Source: Sweltsa coloradensis
Taxonomy: Eukaryota > Arthropoda > Insecta > Plecoptera > Chloroperlidae
DNA length: 64,000 nt
Direction: 5' to 3'
Assembly (NCBI GenBank): GCA_024449915.1
Contig: JAMZAV010000030.1
Span: forward strand, 186,001 to 250,000
How positions within the stretch are numbered: the stretch's first letter is position 1; the number at the start of each line of letters is the position of its first letter. The notes under the pieces were generated by a model. That model made no database searches. It was not told the DNA's origin and saw only the letters and a list, made by a program, of their open reading frames with translations. A program made the position numbers and the translations under genes. Below, one piece after another: positions 44,701 to 56,700 of this stretch.

Positions 44701-47700
44701 GGTTGGAATCGGCCTTAACTGCTTTCACACACATAACCTCAATTGCAAACACCACTAGGTTTTGGTTGCCAGCCAGTGTTCACTTTATTTTTTCAAAACT
44801 ATTTTTAAAAGTCAACCTACGAAAAAACGGATGACTTGAACCGTTTCCAAATTCCACTTTCGAAGCGTTTACATGCAGTTTTGAAAACTCAAAACGTTTC
44901 AAAATCAATTACAAACCTGCATGTAAACGTAGTAAGTGTCCTCGTCTTAATGTTTGGATCCATGTTGTTTTTGTAGCAGTAGGCCTTAGGCCGGCTTTTG
45001 GGAGGGCGACCGGGCGACCGCCCGGGGCGCTAAATTTTTAGGGGCGCCAAATTTTAGAAAAATGTACTTTTTTTTTTTTTTATATCCTTCCCCATTTCCA
45101 AACTAGTGTTCAGGTTGGGGGGAGCGTTTGTCCATTTATTCAAGCTATTTTGGCTCTAGCTCCCGGTTAGCCAAAACCTGACACAATACTTCAGCCTCCT
45201 CTTCATCGGACAACTCTTCCATATCCTGCTGCATTTTTACCAAGTCTCTCCATTTCTTCCGATCTTCCCACCATCTTCCCATTCTACATCAAACCCAAGA
45301 TACGTCTCTCTCTTCTACGCTTTTTTTAAATTTTGGGTCTATCCACCTATCTCTTGGTCTTCTACTTTTTTTTATTCCCTGTTAACCTTGCAAATTCTCT
45401 TTTTGGTATTCTTTCATTTTCCATCCTTTTCATGTGTCCAAAACCATCTCAGTCGCTCCCTTCCAATACGCCACCTCAAACTTTCAACACCCAGTTCCTT
45501 CCTTATCACACTATTTCTCACTTTATCCATTTAGTTAACCCCAATTTACACTTCTAAGAAATTTAAATTTCTGAGGCAACTAGACGATTTTCACATTGTT
45601 TTCCCAGCTTTCCAGGTCGCTGAAGCATACGTCAGTTTTGGGGCGAAAAAATGTTTGTAAAGTAGCAGCTTGCATTTTCTAGGCATTCCTCATTCCATAA
45701 CAGTTTCCTTACAGATTGGTAAAAAACCTTCTGCTAGGTTAACCCTTCTAGATTTTCTTGGTCAATTTTAGCGTTACTACCAAACATACTGCCTAGGTAT
45801 TTAAACTCTAACTTTCTCCTTATCTCTTTGCTCTTAAAACTATTTTCTTCTCCTTCGGCCGATACTTCTTTGCCATTATCAGTTGCTCACTCTTACTTTG
45901 ACTTAACTTCATGTTGTTTGCTTCTGTAACCTTACTCCATGCATCTACTCTACGTTGCACTTCTTCATGAGACTCACCCCATACAACAATATCATCTACA
46001 AAGATCATTGTTTTCGATGATTGGTCTCTTTCCGGCTCTGCTTCTCTGAGCATAGCATCCATCACCACTATAAATAAAAGTGGCGACAAAAACTGCCTTC
46101 CCTCAGACCACACTCCACCTTGAACCATTCAGTTTTTCCATGCATGTTTGTACACAACTCTTTCCATTCACGTGCATGGTTTAATACGTTCTAAAAGGGT
46201 TTCATTGTCTACATTAAACGCCTGAAAGGGGTTTCCCCCAAACTGTATCCCTTGGTACAGAGTCTATGCTTTTTAAAGATCTAAGAACACCATGTTCATG
46301 GATTCGTCCTCCTCCCACCGACCTTCCCATTTTTTTGACTTTACAGCAAATAAGAGATCTATTGTGGATCTGCCAGGTCTACAACCATACTGTTCCTCTC
46401 TCAGCACAATTCAACATGATCTCTTAAAACCGTCTTTTCGAGCACTCTCTCGTACAGTTTCGCACCCTGACTCATGAGTGATATGCCTCTGTAGTTCTTA
46501 CAAACCTTGCGATTTCCCTTCTTAAAAATTGGGTACAATCACACTTTTAGTCCAGTCATCTGGGATTTCTTTAACTTCCAAAACTGAATTTACTACTCCC
46601 CCCATCCATTCTACTCCACTCTTACCTGCTGCCTTAAACATCTCAACTGTAACTTCACCCAGCTCCTGGGGCTTTTCCTTTTTTTCATCCGTTTGATTGA
46701 TTCTTCTACTTCGAGTCTTGATATTTCAGTTTCCAAAATTTCCTCTTGCTGCTGAATGTTCACTTTTTCCTCATTTTCCTTTAATGTTCGTAAAACTATT
46801 CACTTTCCAAAAACTTCCCTCGTTACCTTTCTCCAACATTGGAGAAAAATTCTTAAATATTGATACCATTCCTCCTTTAGCTTGCAGGGTCAGTAATCAA
46901 TTCCCATTTTCATTTAACATGAAGTTCTGCATTTTCTTCATTTCTCCGCTTCCTTTAATTACCCATATAACATCTTCTTATTGCCATGATAATCTGCCTC
47001 CAATTTATCCGCAAAAACTTCATCGATTTCTTTTTCTCATTTTCTATGACTCTTTTTACTTTATACTTACAATGCGGGTTTATAATTTTACATTTTTTCA
47101 GACCTGATATTTCTTTAACCTTTCCATGCTTCCTGTTTTTCTCTTATAACTTTTTTTACTTCTGCATTCCACCATGGAGTTTCCTTTTCCCTCCTTTCCC
47201 TTTAGGTCTACCACACACTACCTCAGCACTGGACACCAATACATTTCTCATTGCATTCCACTCTTCTTCTACTCCCAATAAAGTACCAACAGGTAATTTC
47301 TGCTTTACCAAACTTTGATATTCTTTCCTCAAATCATCCTGTTGGAGTTTCCACACTCGTATTCTTGTATTCTGTTTTGTGGGGGGGTTTTCTTGGACGA
47401 AACTATATCGAGAGATGCAACCAATAACCTGTGGTCGCTATCTAGAGATATATTTGGATATACCCTAACATAAATTCCCATTTTCATTACTTCTTTGCCA
47501 ATACAAAAGTAGTAAATCACTGATTTATGTTCCCCATCCCATGAGTATCTTGTTATTTGGTGGGAGGTCCTCTTTTTTTGAAACCACTATTGCTATTTTT
47601 AGCCCGTTCCTAGCACAAAACTGAGGCAGATTTTCCCCTTCTTGGTTTCTTTCACCATATCCAAAGGGCCCAAAACTCCTCGTTGCTTATACGGAAATTT

Positions 47701-50700
47701 GCCCACCCTTGCATTCAAAATCTCCCATTATTATTATTCACCAGTACCATTACACATTCCTTCCATTCCTCCAACCATGCATCTTTTTTCACTTTTTGAG
47801 AGACCTCCTTGGGGGCATAGCATGGATGATTATTAAATTGTTTTTTTTGTATGCACAATTTAAATTTAATAATTCTGTCCACTAATGTGTGTAATATCCA
47901 CAATGTAATTCTGTGATAGCTGGACTCAGAACAAAACCCACTCTTTTTCCCTGAATTTCCACCAGACCCCACCAGTTTGAAATCACCTCTTAGTTTTTTC
48001 TCACCCTCTTTCTTCCATTTTGTCTCACTCGACCCAATATATCTAACCCTTTACTTTTTCATTAAATCAAAATATTTCTTCCACTTTTCCGTCAAAGTGA
48101 TTATGTTTAGAGTGCCAAGCTTGATTTTTTTGCCGTTATTTGCATTAGGTTTCGTTCTCCTATTATCTTCAAACCCTCGATGTTATCTCAATACATTCAT
48201 TAGGTTCCTTTTCGTTCGTAATTTCTTGGTTTTATTTGTTTATTCCGTTTAAAGTCATTATCATTTTGTATAATACCTCCTTCAGTTAAAAGTCTTCCAC
48301 TGGCAATTTTCTTTCCCTCTTCCAAAAAAATACCTCCTTCAGTTAAAAGATCTTCCACTGGCAATGCTATCTTTCCCTCTTCCAAAATAGTCTGGTTTTT
48401 AAAAAATGTAGGGTTTACTGCCCGATCCCAAAACCCATTTGTTTTCTCTGATATACTCAAAAGGTGTTTTCGGCTTCTTGGTATTTTCCCTGCTTGTATT
48501 GAGCCAAATACTGAAATCCATTTGAGTAGTTATTCCTTAAGGCACCTGTCTTGAATCTGGATAAACTCAGCCCCAAATGTTTTCCACGAGTTCTCTCAGC
48601 TCCCCATTCAACCACTTCCTGCCCCCTGCAACCCACACATTTTAACATGTGTTTGTGGGCCCTATGCTAATGTTACTACTATCAGTAGTTTTTTTCGCGT
48701 CTGCCATTATCATCTCCCTGTTTCGAGCACCCCGTATGTCCTGCCTCCCAACACCATAGCACAACTGTTCTTGGTTTTGTCACACCTCCCTCCATATTCC
48801 CTCATCTGGATTAACTTTCCTAATTCTTTTATCCTTATACCTGGATATATTTCAACTTTATAACCTTTTTGATACCATTCTTGTTTCCATATCACTTTGT
48901 AATATCCCCCAGCAATAATTTACTAGTTCTAGGCCTACTTTTATTTTGTTTCAGTATAGGAAGCACAACATTCTGCGTTACCTCAGTCTCTTTCCCAGGG
49001 CTATCTCTATTTTCCTCGTGTCCCTGTATTTCGTTATAATCCACATACATACTTGTACTTCTATGTGTTAGATTTTGAGTATTTTTCTGTTTTATCAGAA
49101 GCGGTTCATACATACATTCTTCGGAATTTTTATTTAATTTTTTTTGCCGTCTTCCTACTTCTTGTGCTTGTTTCCCCGTTTGATTGCATTCCGTTTTTTC
49201 GCATCTTCCTCCTCCTTCTTCTTCTTTTTGTTCTACTTTTCTCTCTCTCCTTCTTCTTTTTTCCCCCGTCTTCGTCTTCGTCTTTGTCTTCTTCTTCGTC
49301 TTCGTCTTCCCTCTTCGTCTTCGTCTTCGTCTTCGTCTCCGTCTTCTTCTTCTTTTTCCTTTTTTCCCTTTTCCCTTTTTCCAAAATACTTCACCCTTCT
49401 CTCAAACTCCCCCCCTCTCTTTTCTCTTGTACATTTTTTATATTTTTCAATCTACGTATTTCTTTTTTCAACTTTTCTGTGACTTCGAAAAGCCCATTAT
49501 TGTCCTCCTATGTAAGTAAATGTTGCCACAATTCCTTTCACAATTCCAGACTTCAATCCTTTATTTTTCTTTTTAGAATTTCCAATCCCCCATTCTCTTT
49601 CCCCGAGTTCCTTAGGATCCATCTTTCTAGTTTCCTAGTTTTATCACTTCCCTCATTTCTGTCTCCTTCAATTGTGATATTAATATCAGTATCTGGGCAT
49701 GCGCATGAAGTGGGCTGTTCTGATCCACCACTAGGCTCTACTCTTAGATTTAGTTCTATAGGTAGGTTACATTTACAGTTCCCAGGTCTATTTGCTCTAT
49801 TCTGCATTCTTTCTTCCACTTCACCCCCTGCATCCATATCTGTAGACCCATATGCCAGGCCTATGACATCAGTTGTACATTTTTGGGGTTTCATCATTTG
49901 GGCATTTGTGTAGAGGGATCATGGTGGGGGCATACTATGCTCTACTCTGAGATTTAGCTCCTTAGGTAAGCCTAGGTCTACTATTCCCAGATCTACTTGT
50001 TCTAATCCATAGTCTACTTTCATTTCACCTCCTAGATCTACATCTGTAAAAGGCCTGTTCCATGACAGCTGGACATTTGTTTATGTGGTTTTTGATCCAC
50101 CATTCCAGTTCCTTATGATCTTACTTTTCACACACAATTTACATTCCCATGTACTTTTCCGGATATCTCTTGTTTCTTTTCCTCAGACAAGGGAAATGTG
50201 CCATTGCTTGCAGTTAACACAATCCAGCCCCACCCTGACTCCCCTTTTACCCCACTAAAAACTTATTTCCTACATTCGTCCTCCTTGATTTTGTGTCATC
50301 TTGACAGCACTTTTCCTCAGCTTAGGCCTTGGCCAACATTCACTTTCGTTTTGTACTCACCAATTCTTGATGGATTTTCTCAATTTATGGACCAAAAAGT
50401 TCCTTGTGATCGATTATTCCATGCTCCACACTTAAAACCATCTTTATCGTACAATATAGCAAAAAAACTAAATTTTCCTACCATAAAAAAAAAAAACTCC
50501 ATCTGTTGTTTCTCCGGTTTTCCATGATGTATGATGTACAATATTTTTAATTCACATCCCAGGAAAGGATGATGTAACAAATACCATGTCACCCGAAAAG
50601 AGATTTGAGATTGATTTCTTCAACACTCTGTTGAACACTGCCTTGGTATCAATAGACAAACGTTTTGTTCTGATGAGGGAACACCAAAACGTTTGGGGAT

Positions 50701-53700
50701 TTCTAGTTCTACCAATTGCAAAAGAACTGAGGAAACACTGCTCTGATCTCCACCTTGCATTGGCAGGCAAAAGTCAAGAAGCCATTGGCGTTGGCGATGT
50801 GAGCAGAGTGCAACTCTTTGACCAGCTCCAGCATTTGCACGGAATGCTGGAAAAAAAATGAGGCCTTCCCACTAGCTGTACTAGACTTCCTGGAAAAGAA
50901 GATTTGGTGGATTTGTTTCCTAATGTTTAGATTGCTTTACCAGTTCTTTTAACCTTCCTGTCACCGTGGCTAGTGGCGAGAGAAGTTTTTCCAAACTTAA
51001 ACTCATAAAAACATATAGGCCTACTTCAGTGCTCAAAAAATTTATTAAATGGCACATGCCCGGCTGGGCATATTGGAGATAATTTTACATGCCCAGACAG
51101 AAAAATACATGCCAATTTTTTTTAAAACAATTAAAATAGGCCCAAGTTATCAGGACATATAGCGGCGTTTTTCTTTTGAATAATAATGTCCTTTGTTCAT
51201 GCCGCCGACTTGTGGCAGTGTGTTGAGTATGCCCCCCCCCCCCCCTCCTGCCTTACCACTCGCGATCTTCCAGAGATTATACTGCGTAAATAATTACCAT
51301 AACAATTCTAATGTTTTTAATCTGCTAGAAGTCAAAAGCTAGGTGATAACTGAAATTAAGCACATGGGAATAGAGATACTGCAGAGGCTGGCCTTTCCTT
51401 ATTTTGTTTACTCGCCAGCATTTGGGCTCCAGCCCTCCCCCCTCCCCCTCCCTGCCCAATGCATCGTGACCTTGACTAGACTGTGACAAGATATAAATCA
51501 GATGCAAGGAACAGTGAGTGTTATCTTAATGGCCTGCAATCACGACGCATGGGACCTGTTACTGGACAAGTGGACTTATTTTTTTCCCAGGCTTATCTTG
51601 CGATGAGAGCTAAGCGCGGGCGATAGTGAGAGATTATCCCACATGCCCGTCCGGGCATGTGGGAAATTAATCTACTTGCCCGACTACCTTTTTTACATGC
51701 CCTGGGCATCTCGGGCATGGTATTTATTGAGCCCTCTACTTGAGATCAACCATGAATCGACAGACTTTCATCTCTTGCCATGCTTTCGATCGAAAATGAC
51801 GAAGCTCATCAGCTTGATCTCGCGTCGCTAGTAAAAGTGTTTGCCGAAACCAAAGCAAGGCGCGTTAACTTGAAATAATTGAAAAAGGAATAATGTAGAA
51901 AAAAAATCAAATTAATAATGTTATTAAATATTTCATTTATAAAACTGACAATAAAGAGCTGCTGACTTATGTTGATCAACATGAATATTCTGTATTCAAT
52001 TTATAAAACAATATTTCCATTATCTGACTTCCTAGTTCTAAACCATTTGCATCAACTTTTGTGAATGATGACTTTCCGAGGTCTCAGACTCCCATTGTAG
52101 GCGGACGTGGAGGTAAAAACCTTCTTGTGTTAATTTGGGGTGGGGAGGGGCTAAAAAATCGCTTGCCCAGGGCGTCAAAATGAGACAGGAAAGTGGATAA
52201 CCATAAATTTTGTTTTACCATCATCATCATCATCATCATTATTGTTGAACTGTCCATGCTTAATATAAACAAATCTATCGGTACCATGTTTGCACTATGA
52301 AAGTCAAAAATAATTTGGCAAAATTTTGATTATATTCAGTAACGCTCCCAAATTTTACTCGCTAGCTCGCAAGTTGTGAGAGACTTTTGATATGTTGCGA
52401 GTAAAGTTTTCTTACTTCAGAAAATACCGTAGCCTACTTTTTCACTCCTCACCCATAAAAATAATCCAACAATACCGGTACGTAAAAACCAGCTGAGTTA
52501 GCCCCTACAGCGGGAGCTTCTATGGGCAGGTTGATCAAACTTAAAAGTTCAAACGCATTTAAACGTGTTTTCAGATTTTACATGTTGAAATGTCTGAGAA
52601 GAGCTTGTGGTGGTGGAATTTTTCTGCCTACCGGTACCGTCCGTATCGTAGCTAAAAAGTGGAATTTTGTATTGTCTTGTCTAGGCAAACATTTTAGTTA
52701 AAATTGAAAGGATTATCATAATAGGCTACAAATACAATCAAATATTATTTTCTTGCAGGGAAGTCTTCAAAGCCCGGGAAAAGAAGTCGACTAAAAAGTT
52801 TGTTGCAATGAAGAAGGTTTTGATGGACAATGAAAAAGAAGGTGTAAGTTAATTACATTTTTATTTTTTACTGGAAACCAGCCCGATAATTTAAGCACCC
52901 CGCTACCCCGCTGAGATGGATTTGTTAATTTATGGATTGATTTCCATATAGGTAGGCCTACCTACGATTGAGTGTGTCCCAATTACTTAAATTGAGAAAT
53001 AAACCCTCTTTCATACCTGCGTTTGGTTATGACATTATGAATAATGTTTAGTTTTGACTTCTCCAGGTTGTAATCTGAAGGGATTGGATCAACTTGCATA
53101 AACACCCTGAGAGTTCTCTGTTTTAATTTTTAAATGTTTGTTCCTTTACAGTTCCCTATAACAGCATTACGAGAAATCCGCATACTACAGCTGTTAAAGC
53201 ATGAAAACGTTGTCAATCTAATTGAGATATGCAGAACCAAAGCAACACAAAACAATCGCTTTCGGTCAACATTCTACCTGATCTTTGATTTCTGCGAGCA
53301 CGACTTGGCCGGGCTGTTGTTAAACGCAAACGTGAAATTTAGTCTGGGCGAAGTTAAGAAAGTCATGCAACAATTATTGAACGGCTTGTACTATATTCAT
53401 AGTAATAAGGTAAGAAATAGGCCTAAGAAAATGTCAAAATGCACTTCTAATATTGTCTACCTCTTGTACGTTTTAGTTTGTGCTAAGCACAACGTGAAGA
53501 ATATAAGGATCTTCTGTGCATCATCTTATTGTGACACCAGCTTTCTATGTAGAAAATAATTAGTTACGTTAATTAAATCATCATGTAGAAGACAGCCAAA
53601 TTCTTAGTGCTGAGGTCTATCTATTTTTTACTGTCATACTCATTGCTATAGCACACACACTAGGCAACCTTCCTAGGCTGGACCCTACTATACATAATAT

Positions 53701-56700
53701 ACAAAATATTGTTTAAGCTAACCAAAATCATACATGTGTAGTGTGTTGTGTACACGTGTAGAAAAGTACACGCATTTGCCCATCCCTATTGTATTGTGAT
53801 TTGGGTGTACTGCATTACTGCCTTACTGGGCCTAGCACTCTTTCCCATTCTGTGATCTATTCACTACTCGTTAATTTGAGTTGATTGACAAAGCCGATTG
53901 GCATCCACATACTAGGTAGGGCCTACCTACCCTTTTATAATGTCCCTACTAGTTAACAATCATTTTTTTTAAAATAAAATAACGTGTTCATTTCATAGAT
54001 CATGTAGGACCTTCCCAATTTAAAGTTAATTTGTGGCCTTGACTTTTCAATTATTCCTAATTGTATTTCAGATATTGCATAGAGACATGAAAGCTGCCAA
54101 CGTGCTCATAACAAAATCTGGTGACTTGAAACTCGCCGACTTTGGTTTGGCCAGAGCATTCAGTGCAACTAAAAATGGGCAGGTGAACAGGTAATTTATT
54201 TCATTTGCCAATTGACAATTATTATTATTATTATTATTATTTGTTCCGTAACACATTCATTGATTAAATGTGTCACGAGGATGGCAGAAAAGAGCAGAGC
54301 TCCAAACACACTTGGTGACTGCCAACCTTATAACAATAAATATAAAAAAAGATAACAACATTATTACAATCATTAGTAAACCTATAAAAATATAGAAAAA
54401 GTAATAAATATACACTTCAATGAATCATATAAAATGAATCAGTGAAAAGAAAACTGTGAATTATCTTTGTAATGCAAAAACATGTGTGCTTAGGGCAGAT
54501 TTAAAAGAGTCTAATGAGCGAATCTCCCTTAGCTCCAAAGGAAGAGCATTCCAATCATTACAAGTCCTGTAGTAGAAGCCATTTTGGTAAGCTGTTGTTC
54601 TTGCAAATGGAGGCTTGAGAATTAAGCCTCTACCAAGTTCTGCTCCACGACTACAGACTTGCAATCTTGTGTTATGGGTCCAGATCAATAGTAGGCCTAC
54701 CATGTAACATTCCCCATAGAAATTGCAGTTCTACTTTTTTCCTGTAACTTTCAAGCAATGGAATGTCTAAAGATGTACGTCATGCAGTACAACAATAGAC
54801 ACAAACAATAGTAAACAAACAATAATAAAACAATAGACCAAGTGTCACAAGTATGATGTAGGCATGCCGCATAGAATGATTAACAAAATGCGTTTACGGA
54901 TGTACTGGTATGAAAAATGAAAATTCTTAATAGATCTGCTATGTGGGTGCAAATAAGCATATAAATACAGTTACCAAATCGGCAAATCGAAACTAAACTA
55001 GCCGGTAGGCCTTTTCCACACTAATTGTAATAGGTAGATGAATATGGCTTAAGATCAAACTCTCATTGTACTGTATTTGGTTATGCTATGTTGGCACTGT
55101 GCTCCCAGATCCATATTGGAGTGAAGTTTGAATACTAATTAGTAATTACTAAGTAAAGAGTTGGGTATTGGCAAGATAACATTTTTTTTTATGTGCTGTT
55201 TCTTCAGCCATTCTTCTTTCTTCCTAATCCAGTATAAAATGGCTTCTTTCTCTGTCCTGCTCATATCGTTGAGCAGCGGCAGGGAGTCAATGTCATTCTT
55301 CAAGTGCGGCGCACCTGAAAAGATGTGCTCTGTCTCGGGATACAAAGTTTACAAGTGGCCGGTTCGGTGGTGATGTTGAATCTGTTCAGATAGTGTTGCA
55401 GAACGTCATGGCCAGTTGCAAGACGGAACTGGGCTGTGGCAGTTTTACGAGATCAGTTTTTGTCTGGTCCTGTTTTGATCTCATCCCACCAAGATTTCAT
55501 TATTGCAGCCTCTTCTGTGGTGTTTTTGGAGACCTTTTTCGTGTTCAAGCCAATCTTCCTTTTTACATGATGAAGTGTCAGACTCATAGAGAGAGCTGGT
55601 GGGGGATCTTTTTTGGTGTCACTTTTGGTTAAAAAGTCATCTTTTTTGTTCCCCAGAATTTGTCAGTGACAGGGGATCCACTAAACTTCAAGCGTTCTGT
55701 CTTGTTGACGGATGCTAGTTCGAGAGTTCTTTGTAGAGCAGCACATCAGGGTGGTAATTTGCTGCTTTTGTGACGAACTGTATGACTGAGATGCTGTCGC
55801 AGAGGATGACAAATTTATGTTTGTTGAGCAGAATGGTTGGCATTTCTGCAATTTTCTGGGCTGCCCTGGCGAGTGCTGCGACTTCAGCATCAAAGTGTGT
55901 TCCTCCTGCGCCAAGAGGGATGGCCTCCTCAAAAGAGGGCAGTATACGCTGTAACCAGAGATTGGTGGTTTTATCTTTGGAGCCATCTGTGAAGACGTGC
56001 ACCCATTCCTTGAGAGTAGGGTGTCCATATTTTCAAACTAAAAAAGCGGGACAAATTGCCGGTGGTTGTAGCTGGGGTCTGGGGCGAAGCCCCATCCGCC
56101 GGAGGCTTTTTCGCCGAAGGCGAAAAAAATTTTCACCATACTACAATTATTTTGTCATATTTTAACTGAAAAATGGCAACTCGGGGGATTACCTTAATGG
56201 ATAATTACTATAGAAAATCTTGCTTTGCAGATCGTACAAAACACTTTGTCATTATCAGTCTCGTGTTTAACAAGGTAAGGAAAGTACTTCTTAACATCGT
56301 CATTGAAAACACACGTTCAGGCGGCGGCATTTTACACACTCACGCGTACGAGACGAAAAAACCATCTCGTAAAAGTGAGGTTATGAAGTAAAAATATGTT
56401 TTCAAATCAAAATTAGCTGCCCCACATTTAATTGCTGCTAATAATAATTAAATATCGAATTGCAGGCGAAGTAGGCTTGCAATCATACTATTTTTTTCTA
56501 TATATTTATTTCCTCACGACAGCATTCCACTTTGTCACCCTAAAACCCCTGTTTTAGGAACAAAAACTCGTTTTTTATAGCGTCTGTAAACTTACACTTA
56601 CGTTTCGGCATTCTGATCGCTGGACGCTCGATCGAGATCGACAAGAACGGAAACGATTCGCGTATCATGTTGCTCGGCTGCAAAACCACAGCAACTTTGT

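Larger units (their letters stand above)
45110..50550 (-). mobile_element. Decayed non-LTR retrotransposon (RTE/CR1-like) in CDK9 intron 1
   Basis: Read on the - strand. Reverse transcriptase pieces at 46128-45820 have [10 protein letters not shown], a [10 protein letters not shown] active-site block and SKEKSE-like LSQSKSE. Endonuclease-like pieces with [12 protein letters not shown] are at about 47460-47400. An upstream region (48200-50400) has scattered Cys/His and very charged low-complexity frames. The 3' end near 45150-45300 has KRRxxxW-like RTE tail residues. Stops and frame changes are many. Orientation is opposite to CDK9. Confidence 0.75.

Noticed and set aside
49053..49913. 286-codon Phe/Ser-rich open frame resembling a membrane protein
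   Set aside because: It is the antisense of a decayed retrotransposon and owes its length to the (CTTCGT)n array. No start context, splice sites or homology.
44990..52180. One large hAT element from 44990 to 52180 with the LINE inserted inside
   Set aside because: The two GC-rich end-like segments face the same direction and do not pair as inverted ends, so the boundaries cannot be supported.
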